Source: Paraburkholderia solisilvae
GTDB lineage: Bacteria > Pseudomonadota > Gammaproteobacteria > Burkholderiales > Burkholderiaceae
NCBI RefSeq assembly: GCF_902859875.1
Contig: NZ_CADIKF010000015.1
Coordinates: 62,001 to 126,000, forward strand
Direction of reading: 5' to 3'
Length of the DNA stretch: 64,000 bases
Part shown: positions 1 to 8,251 of the stretch, piece after piece
How the letters are laid out: each line of letters starts with the position of its first letter
How positions within the stretch are numbered: position 1 is the first letter of the stretch
Position numbers and translations under genes: made by a program
Notes under the pieces: model-generated
Database searches by the model: none
The model's input: only the letters and a program-made list of their open reading frames with translations
Told to the model about the DNA's origin: nothing

Positions 1-1
1 G

Positions 2-1405
2 AGCATCGTCGAAGCGACCTTCACGGTGAACGGCTTCAGCTTCGCGGGCCGCGGCCAGAACTCGGGTCTCGTGTTCGTGCGGATGAAGGACTATTCGGTG
101 CGCCAGCACTCGGACCAGAAAGTGCAGGCACTCGTCGGACGCCTGTTCCAGCACTTCTCGACGTACAAGACGGCGACCGTGTTTCCGGTCAATCCGCCTT
201 CCATTCCGGAACTCGGCACGGCGGCCGGCTTCGACTTCGAACTGCAGGATCGCGCGGGCGTCGGTCACGATGTGCTGATGCAGGCGCGCAACCAGCTGCT
301 CGGGATGGCCGCGAAAGATCCGACGCTGGCGCAGGTGCGTCCGAACGGTCTGAGCGACACGCCGCAGTTCAAGGTGACGATCGACCAGGAAAAGGCCGCC
401 GCGCTCGGCGTGCAGCTCGCGACGATCGACCAGTCGTTCTCGATCGCGTGGGCATCGGCATACGTGAACAACTTCCTCGATACCGACAGCCGGATCAAGA
501 AGGTGTATCTGCAGGCCGACGCGCCGTTCCGGATGACGCCGGAAAACCTGAACGACTGGTACGTGCGCAACGCGTCCGGCGGCATGGTGCCGTTCTCCGC
601 GTTCACGACCGGCAAGTGGATCTACGGTTCGCCGAAGCTCGAGCGCTACAACGGTATCTCCGCTGTGGAAATCCAGGGGCAGGCGGCGCCGGGCAAGAGT
701 ACCGGCCAGGCGATGGCGGCGATCGAAACGCTCGCGAAAAAGCTGCCAGCGGGGATCGGTTACGAATGGACCGGCCTGTCGTTCCAGGAAATCCAGTCCG
801 GTTCGCAGGCGCCGATTCTCTACGGCATCTCGATCCTGGTCGTGTTCCTGTGTCTCGCGGCGCTGTATGAGAGCTGGTCGATTCCGTTTTCGGTGATCAT
901 GGTCGTGCCGCTCGGCGTGCTCGGCGCGCTGCTCGCGGCGACGCTGCGCGGACTCGAGAACGACGTGTTCTTCCAGGTCGGGCTGCTGACCACTGTCGGT
1001 CTGTCCGCGAAGAACGCGATTCTGATCGTCGAGTTCGCGCGCGAACTGCAGCAAGGGCAGGGCATGGGGCCGATCGAGGCCGCACTCGAAGCGGCGCGCC
1101 TGCGGCTGCGGCCGATCCTGATGACGTCGCTCGCGTTCATTCTCGGCGTGCTGCCGCTTGCCATCAGTAATGGCGCCGGCTCGGCGAGCCAGCACGCGAT
1201 CGGCACCGGCGTGATCGGCGGGATGCTGACCGCGACGTTCCTCGCGATTTTCATGATCCCCATGTTCTTCGTCGTGATTCGCGGCAGTTTCAGCGGCGAG
1301 AAGGAAGATCCGGACGAGGCGCTCGCTCACTACAACGAGCACCATCCGCATGATCCGTCGGGCGGCGATCCGTCGGGCGGCGGCTCGGGCAAGGAAGGAC
1401 ACTAA
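2..1405 (+). CDS. RND (HAE1) multidrug efflux inner-membrane transporter, C-terminal part
   Basis: C-terminal 467 residues of an AcrB/MexB-type proton-driven drug exporter; the N-terminus lies before the window. The fragment begins in the periplasmic pore domain ([21 protein letters not shown]), runs through the docking domain and the last membrane helices ([20 protein letters not shown] region; [32 protein letters not shown]) and ends in a hydrophilic Gly/His/Asp-rich tail. RND pumps work as trimers with a periplasmic adaptor and an outer-membrane channel; the channel gene follows one base after this stop codon, so the two are one operon. The pair resembles Burkholderia BpeB-OprB, but substrate range cannot be read from sequence. 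Confidence 0.95.
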   Translation, partial: SIVEATFTVNGFSFAGRGQNSGLVFVRMKDYSVRQHSDQKVQALVGRLFQHFSTYKTATVFPVNPPSIPELGTAAGFDFELQDRAGVGHDVLMQARNQLLGMAAKDPTLAQVRPNGLSDTPQFKVTIDQEKAAALGVQLATIDQSFSIAWASAYVNNFLDTDSRIKKVYLQADAPFRMTPENLNDWYVRNASGGMVPFSAFTTGKWIYGSPKLERYNGISAVEIQGQAAPGKSTGQAMAAIETLAKKLPAGIGYEWTGLSFQEIQSGSQAPILYGISILVVFLCLAALYESWSIPFSVIMVVPLGVLGALLAATLRGLENDVFFQVGLLTTVGLSAKNAILIVEFARELQQGQGMGPIEAALEAARLRLRPILMTSLAFILGVLPLAISNGAGSASQHAIGTGVIGGMLTATFLAIFMIPMFFVVIRGSFSGEKEDPDEALAHYNEHHPHDPSGGDPSGGGSGKEGH

Positions 1406-1406
1406 G

Positions 1407-2927
1407 ATGCTCAAACACACTCTGATCGCAGCATCGGTCGCGCTGCTGGCCGCCGGCTGCACGATGGCGCCGAAGTACGAGCGTCCGGCGGCGCCGGTGT
1501 CGGGCACGTTCCCGCAGGGCGGCGTGTACGACACCCAGCCGGCGCCGGCATCGGGTGAACGTTCCGCGCACGGCGCGGCCGCCACCGACCTCGGCTGGCG
1601 CGACTTCTTCGCCGACGAGCGTCTGCAGCAACTGATCGAAATCGCGTTGAAGAACAACCGCGATCTGCGCGTGTCCGTGCTGAATATTCAGGCGGCGCGC
1701 GCGCAGTATCAGATCACGCGTGCGGAACTCTTCCCGAGCATCGAAGCAGCGGCTTCGCAGTCGAAGTCGCGTACGCCGAAAAATCTGTCGTTTCAGAACC
1801 AGACGATTTCCAACGAGTATTCGGTGGGCGTCAACGCGTCGTGGGAGATCGATTTCTTCGGCCGCATCCAGAGCCTGAAGGATCAGGCGCTCGCGCAGTA
1901 TCTCGCGACCGCGCAGGCGCGCAAGGCGGCGGAGATCGCGCTGGTGTCGTCGGTGGCGGATCAGTACGTGTCGATGCTCGGTTTCGACGAGGCGCTGAAG
2001 GTCACGCAGAACACGCTGCGTACCGCGCAGGATTCGTACAACATCACGAAGCTGCAGTACGAAACCGGCACCGGCTCCGAGCTCGACCTGCGTCAGGCTG
2101 AAACCGTCGTCGAACAGGCGCGTGCGAACCTGCAGACCGAGGCACGCGCGCGCGCGCAAGCGGAAAACGCGCTTGTGCTGCTGATCGGCGAACCGCTGCC
2201 GGCCGATTTGCCGCAAGGCCGCACGCTAGGCGACCAGGATCTGCTGACCGATATCCCGGCCGGCTTGCCGTCCGACCTGCTGACGCGCCGTCCCGACATC
2301 ATGGAAGCGGAGCAGAATCTGCTCGCCGCGAACGCGAATATCGGCGCCGCGCGCGCCGCGTTCTTCCCGCGCATTTCACTGACCGGCAACTTCGGCACGT
2401 TGAGCCCGACGCTCGGCGGCCTGTTCAAGGCGGGTTCGGCGGCGTGGGGCTTCGCGCCGCAAATCACCGTGCCGATCTTCGAAGGCGGCGCGAATATCGC
2501 GAACCTCGACCTCGCACACGTGCAGAAGAACATCCAGATCGCGCAGTACGAAAAGGCGATCCAGACTGCGTTCCGCGAAGTCGCCGATGGCCTCGCCGCG
2601 CGCGGCACGTTCGATCAGCAGATCGCCGCGCTCGAACGCGACACGTTCGCCGAGCAACGGCGGCTCGACCTGTCGGAACTGCGCTATCGGAATGGCGTCG
2701 ACAGCTACCTGTCGGTGCTGACCGCGCAGACCGATCTGTACTCGGTGCAGTTGCTGCTCACCGATGCACGCGTGCAGCGTCTGTCGAACCTGGTCGACCT
2801 GTATCAGGCGCTGGGCGGCGGCTGGATCGAGCGGGCCGGCGAAACGCCGCGGCCAGCCGATGCGCCAATGGACTACGGTGATGCACCGGCGGCTCCCGTG
2901 CCCGCATCAGCCGCCGCGGCCGGCTGA
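1407..2927 (+). CDS. Outer-membrane efflux lipoprotein, OprM/NodT family
   Basis: 506-residue TolC-like outer-membrane channel that completes the tripartite pump with the RND protein encoded directly upstream (stop at 1405, this ATG at 1407, Shine-Dalgarno AAGGAAGG). It has a lipoprotein signal peptide with lipobox LLAAGC (Cys18) followed by the family sequence TMAPKYERP. Two OEP repeats are visible, each a long alpha-helical segment plus beta-barrel strands: about residues 75-270 (DLRVSVLNIQAARAQYQI) and 290-480 (RRPDIMEAEQNLLAANANIG). The C-terminus is Ala/Pro-rich. Length is normal for the family. Last gene of the efflux operon. Confidence 0.95.
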   Translation: MLKHTLIAASVALLAAGCTMAPKYERPAAPVSGTFPQGGVYDTQPAPASGERSAHGAAATDLGWRDFFADERLQQLIEIALKNNRDLRVSVLNIQAARAQYQITRAELFPSIEAAASQSKSRTPKNLSFQNQTISNEYSVGVNASWEIDFFGRIQSLKDQALAQYLATAQARKAAEIALVSSVADQYVSMLGFDEALKVTQNTLRTAQDSYNITKLQYETGTGSELDLRQAETVVEQARANLQTEARARAQAENALVLLIGEPLPADLPQGRTLGDQDLLTDIPAGLPSDLLTRRPDIMEAEQNLLAANANIGAARAAFFPRISLTGNFGTLSPTLGGLFKAGSAAWGFAPQITVPIFEGGANIANLDLAHVQKNIQIAQYEKAIQTAFREVADGLAARGTFDQQIAALERDTFAEQRRLDLSELRYRNGVDSYLSVLTAQTDLYSVQLLLTDARVQRLSNLVDLYQALGGGWIERAGETPRPADAPMDYGDAPAAPVPASAAAAG

Positions 2928-2954
2928 TGATGAACCGTTGGCCAGTTGGCCGGG

Positions 2955-2983
2955 TTGACGGAGGGGGAACGCGGGGATAGAAT
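2955..2983 (+). promoter_or_regulatory. Sigma-70-type promoter in front of the small RNA
   Basis: TTGACG at 2955-2960 and TAGAAT at 2978-2983 are separated by exactly 17 bases, a close match to the housekeeping consensus. The predicted start is near 2989-2992, just before the first hairpin of the downstream RNA and 28 bases after the efflux lipoprotein stop codon. No open reading frame with a ribosome binding site follows, so the promoter appears to serve an RNA gene. Confidence 0.65.
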
Positions 2984-2989
2984 CTGTGC

Positions 2990-3130
2990 TTGAAAACTAC
3001 GTACAAGCGAGTGCGAAAAACGTAGCGCCGCCCGGGTGACCGGGTCCCACCATGGAGTGGGAGTTCTGCGGCAACGCAGATAGAGAACCTCGCATACGAC
3101 GGCCACCGAAAGGTGGCCGTTGGTCTTTCT
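2990..3130 (+). ncRNA. Candidate structured small RNA, about 140 nt
   Basis: Between a good promoter and an intrinsic terminator the sequence folds by eye into five consecutive perfect hairpins: CTACGT/ACGTAG (2997-3002 with 3020-3025); CCCGG/CCGGG with loop GTGA (3031-3044); TCCCAC/GTGGGA with loop CATGGA (3045-3062); TCTGCG/CGCAGA with loop GCAA (3065-3080); and the terminator ACGGCCACC/GGTGGCCGT with loop GAAA (3099-3120). Three of the loops are GNRA tetraloops, which is unlikely by chance. No coding frame with a ribosome binding site was found. It is not recognisable as 4.5S, tmRNA, RNase P or a 6S-type single long hairpin. It could be a trans-acting small RNA or an orphan structured RNA; the function is unknown. 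Confidence 0.6.
3099..3130 (+). terminator. Rho-independent terminator of the small RNA
   Basis: A nine-pair perfect stem (ACGGCCACC with GGTGGCCGT) closed by a GAAA tetraloop is followed by the T-rich run TGGTCTTTCT. The T-tract is interrupted by C and G, so efficiency may be moderate. Confidence 0.65.
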
Positions 3131-3244
3131 GGATCGGTATTTCGGTATGCAAGGCGCGCGGCCATGCGCTTTTAGCGCACTGCTAGTGGCTTGCATTCGC
3201 GCGACTTGTGCGGCTTGCGCGGCTTGCGCAATTCGCCATTCGCC

Positions 3245-3260
3245 GGCCCGCTGACGGGCC
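3245..3260 (-). terminator. Short GC hairpin after the hypothetical gene
   Basis: GGCCCG and CGGGCC pair around a CTGA loop two bases beyond the stop codon of the gene at 3263-3853 (read leftwards). No T-run follows, so it may be an mRNA 3' stabiliser or a weak terminator. Confidence 0.3.
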
Positions 3261-3262
3261 CA

Positions 3263-3853
3263 CTATCCACGAATTTTCTTGCCCAGGTAGGTTGCACGCA
3301 ACAGCGTGGTAAAGCCGACTCGTCGAGCGCCGGTTTGGCGCTTCGTCAGCCCTTCGTTCAGCAGATACGCAGACTGAATGCGCAAGATCATCCTGCGCTT
3401 GCGGCTCTTGTCTTTTTGCGCTTCAAAGAATATTGCGTAGAGCGAAGTCGTACCGTCGGCGTTCACGCTTTCCACCGTGACAAAATTCGGTTGTCTTTCG
3501 TCGGCTAGCACGATGCGACGTGACGGTAAGCTCATCACGACATCTCTTAAGAAACGTTTGGATAGTTCGTATCTCTGAGGATCGAGAACGCGTTGCTCTC
3601 TGCCGTCGTCGTAGATTTCATGTGCGGGTATCAGCGCTCGTGGGCGCTTGTCCCAACGAAAACCGTGTGTAAAGCAATGGCACGAGAACAGCACCAGCAC
3701 GGTGATGTCGGCATCGAGCCCAAGATCCATTTTGAGCGTGAACGCGTCGAGATGGCTCAGGTCCCATCGAACGCCGTGAAACGTCAACTCGCGAAAGCGA
3801 TGTGCGTGTTCGGGCGAATCGACGACGGCGGCCTGTAGTGCGTGTTGCGACAT
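3263..3853 (-). CDS. Conserved-looking hypothetical protein, 196 aa
   Basis: Starts at ATG 3853 (MSQHALQAAVVDSPEHAHRF) and ends at TAG. The product is a soluble mixed alpha/beta-like protein with no signal peptide or membrane segment. A central LDPQRYELSKRFLRDVVMSL segment is followed by SRRIVLADERQPNFVTVESV and a basic stretch EAQKDKSRKRRMILRIQSAYLL. This pattern of a YxLS(K/R) helix, an NFVTVE strand and a C-terminal basic ..VQSAYLL-like strand recalls uncharacterised accessory proteins scattered in proteobacteria, but I cannot name the family. Its DNA is visibly less GC-rich than the flanking genes, which suggests horizontal acquisition. It has no operon partner: the small RNA lies beyond its 3' end and a purine permease lies upstream in the same direction. 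Confidence 0.65.
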   Translation of the reverse strand: MSQHALQAAVVDSPEHAHRFRELTFHGVRWDLSHLDAFTLKMDLGLDADITVLVLFSCHCFTHGFRWDKRPRALIPAHEIYDDGREQRVLDPQRYELSKRFLRDVVMSLPSRRIVLADERQPNFVTVESVNADGTTSLYAIFFEAQKDKSRKRRMILRIQSAYLLNEGLTKRQTGARRVGFTTLLRATYLGKKIRG

Positions 3854-4013
3854 TGCATCGAATGGAAGGGCGAGCGGTCCATTCTATGAATGCCGCTTCA
3901 TTGCCACCATTCAGCCAAATGGCCAGGTGCGGCGCGCCACTGCCGCATCTTCTTGCGCAATACTCCCGTATCCGTCGCGTGTTCAACCGTGCATCGCCCG
4001 TTGCGTCGCGATG

Positions 4014-5423
4014 TCAGTCGGCTGCCCGCATCATGCCGTCGCCGGAGGCCGCGTCGCGTTGATCGACCGCCGTCTCGAAGTCGTGTGCCGCGCGGCGGAT
4101 GTCGCGCGTTGCGGCACGTTCGTCCCGCACGCCGTTGAAGATCAGATTCAGCACGACTGCTGAGACGGACGCGAGCAGAATCCCACTGTGCAGCAGCGGC
4201 GACAGCGCCGGCGGCAATTTCTCGAAGAAATGCGGCGATACGACCGGCACGAGTCCCAGTCCAATGCTGACCGCGACGATAAAGAGGTTGTGATGATGCT
4301 TCGCAAAGTCGACCTTCGACAACACCTTGATGCCGTTTGCCGCCACCATGCCGAACATCACGATGCCGGCGCCGCCGAGCACGAACGCGGGCACCGATGC
4401 GACGACCTGCGCCATCTTCGGAAACAGTCCGAGCAGCACCAGAAGCACGCCGCCCATCGCGCACACGTAGCGGCTCTTCACGCCGGTGACGCCGATCAGT
4501 CCGACGTTCTGCGAGAACGACGTATGCGGGAACGAGTTGAAGATGCCGCCGATCAGCGTGCCCAGGCCATCGACGCGCAAGCCGCGCACCAGCGTCTTCT
4601 GATCGACGGGCCGCCCGACCATGTCGCCGACCGCGAGGAACATGCCGGTCGATTCGATAAACGTGACGAACATCACGGTGACCATCGTGGCGATCGACAG
4701 CGGATCGAAGTGCGGCAAGCCAAAGTGAAACGGCATCACGAATCCGACCCAGGGCGCGCTCGTCACGCCCTCCATATTCACGCGGCCGAGCAGGGCCGCG
4801 AGCGCAAAGCCGGCGACGATGCCGAGCAGCACCGAGATGTTCGCAATAAAGCCCTTGCCGAACCGGTTGATCAGCAGGATCAACATCAGCACGGCGAGCG
4901 AGAGCCCGAGATAGACCGGATTGCCGTAGTCCGGATTGCCGACGCCGCCCGCGGCCCAGTTGATGCCGACTTCCATCAGCGACAGGCCGATGACCGAAAT
5001 CACGACGCCGACCACGACCGGCGGGAAGAAGCGCAACAGCTTGCCGATCGCCGGCGCGAGCAGAATGCCGATCACGCCTGCGGCGATCGTGGAACCGAAG
5101 ATGTCGAGAATACCGAGATTCGGGTTGGTGCCGATCGCGATCATCGGGCTTACTGCGGCGAACGTGCAGCCCATGATGACCGGCAGCCGGATGCCGAAAA
5201 TCCAAAGGCCGAGCGTCTGAATCAGGGTCGCGATGCCGCATGAGAACAGATCGGCGCTGATCAGAAACGCGATCTGGTCCTTCGGCAGTTTCAGTGCGCC
5301 GCCGATGATCAGCGGGACGGCAACCGCGCCCGCGTACATCACGAGTACGTGCTGGATGCCGAGTGTCAGCAGCCGGCCCGCGGGCAGGCGTTCGTCGCAC
5401 GGGTGGACCGTGTTCGCGCGCAT
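4014..5423 (-). CDS. NCS2 family nucleobase (xanthine/urate type) permease
   Basis: 469-residue polytopic membrane protein of the nucleobase:cation symporter-2 family, which imports purines or pyrimidines with protons. The family N-terminal block LGIQHVLVMYAGAVAVPLIIGGAL is followed by the usual 12-14 hydrophobic segments. The substrate-loop sequence FSQNVGLIGVTGVKSR resembles xanthine/urate carriers (QN.G.I..TG..SR) more than uracil carriers (UraA type). The ATG at 5423 (MRANTVHP) was chosen over an in-frame ATG 21 codons upstream because GGAGAGAGACA precedes it. A perfect 16-bp palindrome lies 20 bp upstream of the start. No purine catabolic gene is adjacent. Confidence 0.88.
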   Translation of the reverse strand: MRANTVHPCDERLPAGRLLTLGIQHVLVMYAGAVAVPLIIGGALKLPKDQIAFLISADLFSCGIATLIQTLGLWIFGIRLPVIMGCTFAAVSPMIAIGTNPNLGILDIFGSTIAAGVIGILLAPAIGKLLRFFPPVVVGVVISVIGLSLMEVGINWAAGGVGNPDYGNPVYLGLSLAVLMLILLINRFGKGFIANISVLLGIVAGFALAALLGRVNMEGVTSAPWVGFVMPFHFGLPHFDPLSIATMVTVMFVTFIESTGMFLAVGDMVGRPVDQKTLVRGLRVDGLGTLIGGIFNSFPHTSFSQNVGLIGVTGVKSRYVCAMGGVLLVLLGLFPKMAQVVASVPAFVLGGAGIVMFGMVAANGIKVLSKVDFAKHHHNLFIVAVSIGLGLVPVVSPHFFEKLPPALSPLLHSGILLASVSAVVLNLIFNGVRDERAATRDIRRAAHDFETAVDQRDAASGDGMMRAAD

Positions 5424-5442
5424 TGTCTCTCTCCATATCGAT

Positions 5443-5458
5443 TTAGGAATATTCCTAA
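5443..5458. promoter_or_regulatory. Perfect 16-bp palindrome, candidate operator of the NCS2 permease
   Basis: TTAGGAATATTCCTAA is fully self-complementary and lies 20 bp upstream of the permease start codon, within an AT-rich patch in otherwise GC-rich DNA. Position and symmetry suit a repressor dimer site (MarR or TetR style). No cognate regulator is encoded nearby. Confidence 0.5.
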
Positions 5459-5729
5459 CGGTATGCGCGCTGAAAAAGCGCAACAAGACTGCTGCCGGCT
5501 ATTCCGGGCTTCGCGCCGCTGATATGCGGTGAGCGCGCTGGAGCCATAGCGAGCGTGCACAGCGAGGCCGTAGTGTGGTGTAGCGCGCCCGGGCCGGGCA
5601 TGCGCGGCCCGCATCCGCCGCTGCGCCTGCCTCGCGATGACAGCGCGTGCATGCACCGATCGCCATCCGCACCGGGGACGTATCGCGTTCGATATGATCT
5701 GTATCGGGCGGCGCGCATGCTGCGGTTAT

Positions 5730-5761
5730 TGCGCATCGATGCGCATGAACGGGTTAACCCG
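5730..5761. promoter_or_regulatory. Tandem perfect palindromes upstream of the xylulokinase-like pseudogene
   Basis: TGCGCATCGATGCGCA (5730-5745) and CGGGTTAACCCG (5750-5761) are perfect palindromes four bases apart, 86-117 bp before the ATG of the broken sugar kinase. The central CG of the first is what LacI-family sugar repressors usually recognise. The rest of the 5424-5846 gap between the divergent permease and kinase shows no gene. Confidence 0.35.
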
Positions 5762-5846
5762 CAAGCCGTGCGCGGGGTGCTTTTGGCGCGCAGGCTGTCG
5801 CGTCCTTCCATCCGTCATCTATTTCGACCGAACGGCTATCCCTCTT

Positions 5847-7263
5847 ATGTCCTATCTCGGCATCGACCTCGGCACCGGTTCACTGAAACTCGCGATCGTC
5901 GACGACGGGGGTCGCGAGACGTCGATTGCAAGCGTGGCCTATGCAATCGACACGCCGCATCCGGGCTGGGCCGAAACGGATCCGCAGACCTGGTGGCGCG
6001 CACTGTGCGAAGCATCGGCGCGGCTGCCTGCGAACCAGCGCGCCGCGGTCGAGGCGCTTGGATTCTCCGGGCAAATGCACGGCGTCGTGCTGACCGGAGC
6101 GCGCGGCGAAGCTGTCCGTCCGGCGATGCTGTGGCCCGACACGCGCGCGCTCGCGCTGCTCGATGCGTGGCCGCAACCGCAGCCGAATCCGGTGGCGCCG
6201 GGTATGGGGTCCGCTGCTGCGCTGGGTCGCGCTGCACGAACCGCGCAGTGTCGAAAGCGCGCGCTGGGCATTGCAACCCAAGGACTGGTTGCGCGTTGCG
6301 CTGGGCGGCGCCGTGGCGACCGATCCATCCGACGCATGCGCGACCGCGCTTGCCGGGCCCGACGGCGTCTGGGACGTCGCTTTGCTCGAGCGGCTCGGAT
6401 TGCCGCGGGAATGGTTCGCCGCGCTGGCGTCGTCGTCGGCAGTGAACGGCGTGTTGTCCGCCGATGCGGCACGCGCGCTCGGTCTGCGCGCCGGCATCCC
6501 GCTCGCAACCGGCGCCGCCGATACGCCATGCGCGGCGCTCGGCAGCGGTCTCGTGCGCGACGGCGATGCGCTGCTCACGACGGGCAGCGGCGGTCAGATC
6601 GTCGTCATGTCGACGGATGAGCCGGCGCCCGCGCAAGGCTTGCACCGCTACCGCGCGGCGACCGGACACTGGTACCGGATGGCGGCGATGCAGAACGTCG
6701 GCGTCGCGCTCGAGGCGGTGCGCGGATGGCTGTCGTACGAGTGGCGCGACGCTTACCGCGACGCGTTTGCCGCGGGCGCCGACGCCGAGGCCGGCGCGTT
6801 GACCTTTCTGCCGTATCTCACTGGCGAGCGCACCCCATGGCTCAACCCGGCCGCGCGCGGCGGCTGGCTCGGGCTTGCGCTGGGTGCGTCGCGTGGCGCG
6901 CTGATGCGTTCGGCTTTCGAGGGCGTCGCGTTTGCGCTGCGCGCGGGACTCGATGCGATCCGGCAAAGCGGCGCGACAGTCGATGCGTTGCGTCTTGCGG
7001 GCGGCGGCTCGGTCGATACGCGTTGGCGTCAGTTGCTCGCCGATGCGCTCGACGTCGAGCTGCATGCGGTCGATTGCCCGAACGCTGCGGCGCGCGGCGC
7101 GGCATTGCTCGGCGGTCTCGCGACCGGCCGTTGGCAGGCGCACGATCTTGCATCGCTCGCGCCGGCTGCGACGCGTGTCGCGGGGCCGGGCGGCGATCGG
7201 GCGATCGCCGCCCGCTATGCACGCTTTATCGATCTGTACGGCCGCGTCGAACCGTGGTTCTGA
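5847..7263 (+). pseudogene. Xylulokinase-like FGGY kinase broken by a frameshift
   Basis: Reading starts at ATG 5847 with the FGGY phosphate-binding motif (MSYLGIDLGTGSLK) and continues through LGFSGQMHGVVL and MLWPDTRA. Near 6206-6210 (ATGGGGTCCG) the homologous frame changes by one extra base, and the rest (GPLLRWVALHEP, ATDPSDACATAL, TTGSGGQIVVMS, PYLTGERTPWLNP, LAGGGSVDTRW) is in frame 1 up to the TGA at 7263. Repaired, the protein would have about 471 residues, normal for XylB. D-xylulose kinases make xylulose 5-phosphate. A single one-base shift in an otherwise well-conserved gene means a young pseudogene or a sequencing error. An intact paralogue lies at 35321-36808. Confidence 0.8.
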
Positions 7264-7383
7264 CCCGCCGCGTGAGCGCAAGCCGCAGCGTATGAATGCG
7301 CCGCCGCGCAAGCGGCGCTCAATGCGGCAATGCGCACGATCGCATCGCACGCGGCCACACGACCACGCGCGCATAGATCGCGC

Positions 7384-7536
7384 TTATGAAATCTTCGCCC
7401 GCAACGCATCGAGCCCTGTCTTGAAGATGTCGTGGAACAGCGTGATGACCTCGTCATCGCTGACCCAGGAGCGCATCAACGTTTGGTCTGCGCCCGTTAT
7501 TGCAGGGCTATCACGCAAGGTGCGAGGCACGGGCAT
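7384..7536 (-). CDS. Possible 50-aa small protein or gene remnant
   Basis: An ATG at 7536 opens a 50-codon frame with natural-looking composition (MPVPRTLRDSPA..., then LMRSWVSDDEVITLFHDIF) ending at TAA 7384. No Shine-Dalgarno sequence is visible and the frame stays open upstream, so it may be the 3' end of a decayed gene. No family recognised. Confidence 0.22.
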   Translation of the reverse strand: MPVPRTLRDSPAITGADQTLMRSWVSDDEVITLFHDIFKTGLDALRAKIS

Positions 7537-7603
7537 GAAATAGATGGAATATCGCAAGCCGCCGGCACGTTGATCTTTACACCTCGCGTTCCGGATGATT
7601 ACG

Positions 7604-8104
7604 ATGACTGGCCGTACCCGGCTGATGCTGCGTGCCTATCTGATGACGGCCTCCGTTGCGGCCGCCTGCATTCAGTCGCTGATCGTGATGCCGATGATGT
7701 TTCTGTTTCGCGTGCCTGTCGAGACTTTCGAAACGGCCCGGTTTCGCATGCTCGCATTGCTTTTTGTAAGCGCGTCAGTGTTTGTTACGCGAGGCGTCGC
7801 GTCGTGTGCGTTCCATGCGGCGGTGCGCTGTGGGGGCGTGACGTTCGGGCACGCGGCGTGCGGCGATGGGGTCGCGTGCATTACGCCGGCATGTGCAAAG
7901 CGCAAGCTGATTGTGCTGCATCTTCATTTTGCGCGGATGCAATACGAAAACCTTGGCGATGCCGGTGCGCACGTGGACGCGGAAGCGGACGCGGATCGAT
8001 CCGACCCGGGACATGTTCACTGCGACAGCGCGCCACGCGGGCACGATCGTTGTACGTGCAACAAACCCCGCATGCACGCCGTCAATCGATCGACTCAACG
8101 ATAG
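7604..8104 (+). CDS. Doubtful ORF with two hydrophobic segments at its start
   Basis: From ATG 7604 the first 65 codons encode two apolar segments (AYLMTASVAAACIQSLIVMPMM and FRMLALLFVSASVFV) that could span the membrane; afterwards the translation becomes Cys/His/Asp-rich and implausible. No good ribosome binding site. It may be the 5' part of a small inner-membrane protein gene whose 3' end has decayed, or chance. Confidence 0.2.
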   Translation: MTGRTRLMLRAYLMTASVAAACIQSLIVMPMMFLFRVPVETFETARFRMLALLFVSASVFVTRGVASCAFHAAVRCGGVTFGHAACGDGVACITPACAKRKLIVLHLHFARMQYENLGDAGAHVDAEADADRSDPGHVHCDSAPRGHDRCTCNKPRMHAVNRSTQR

Positions 8105-8251
8105 CAACCCGGCACCGCAACAGGGTGCGCGCGGGGCCGCCTGGCGTTCCGCTTTGGGTCCGCATCGGGGTCCCGCATGAGGTCCGCTTGCAACGGGCTT
8201 ATTCCTCGCGTGTCGTGTCGTGCCGTGACGCGTTCGCGCGTAGTGCGCGAC

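Larger units (their letters stand above)
7264..8251. other. About 1 kb without a convincing gene
   Basis: The stretch between the kinase pseudogene and the crotonase gene has reading frames with Arg/His/Cys-rich, low-plausibility translations and no clear ribosome binding sites. GC content is lower in parts (7560-7760 and 7900-8100). Two weak small ORFs are listed separately. It looks like degraded accessory DNA. Confidence 0.5.

Noticed and set aside
1290..2216. 308-codon leftward frame over the efflux lipoprotein gene
   Set aside because: Low-complexity Arg/Leu-rich translation that shadows the well-supported OprM-type gene.
2990..3130. Small RNA as 6S, 4.5S, tmRNA or a Csr/Rsm sponge
   Set aside because: No single long bubble hairpin, no SRP domain IV sequence, no tRNA-like ends, and only one GGA-containing loop.
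4188..5243. Long rightward frame (351 codons) opposite the NCS2 permease
   Set aside because: Its translation is almost all Arg, His, Asp, Glu and Gln, the usual product of reading the wrong strand of a GC-rich gene; the opposite strand has clear NCS2 motifs.
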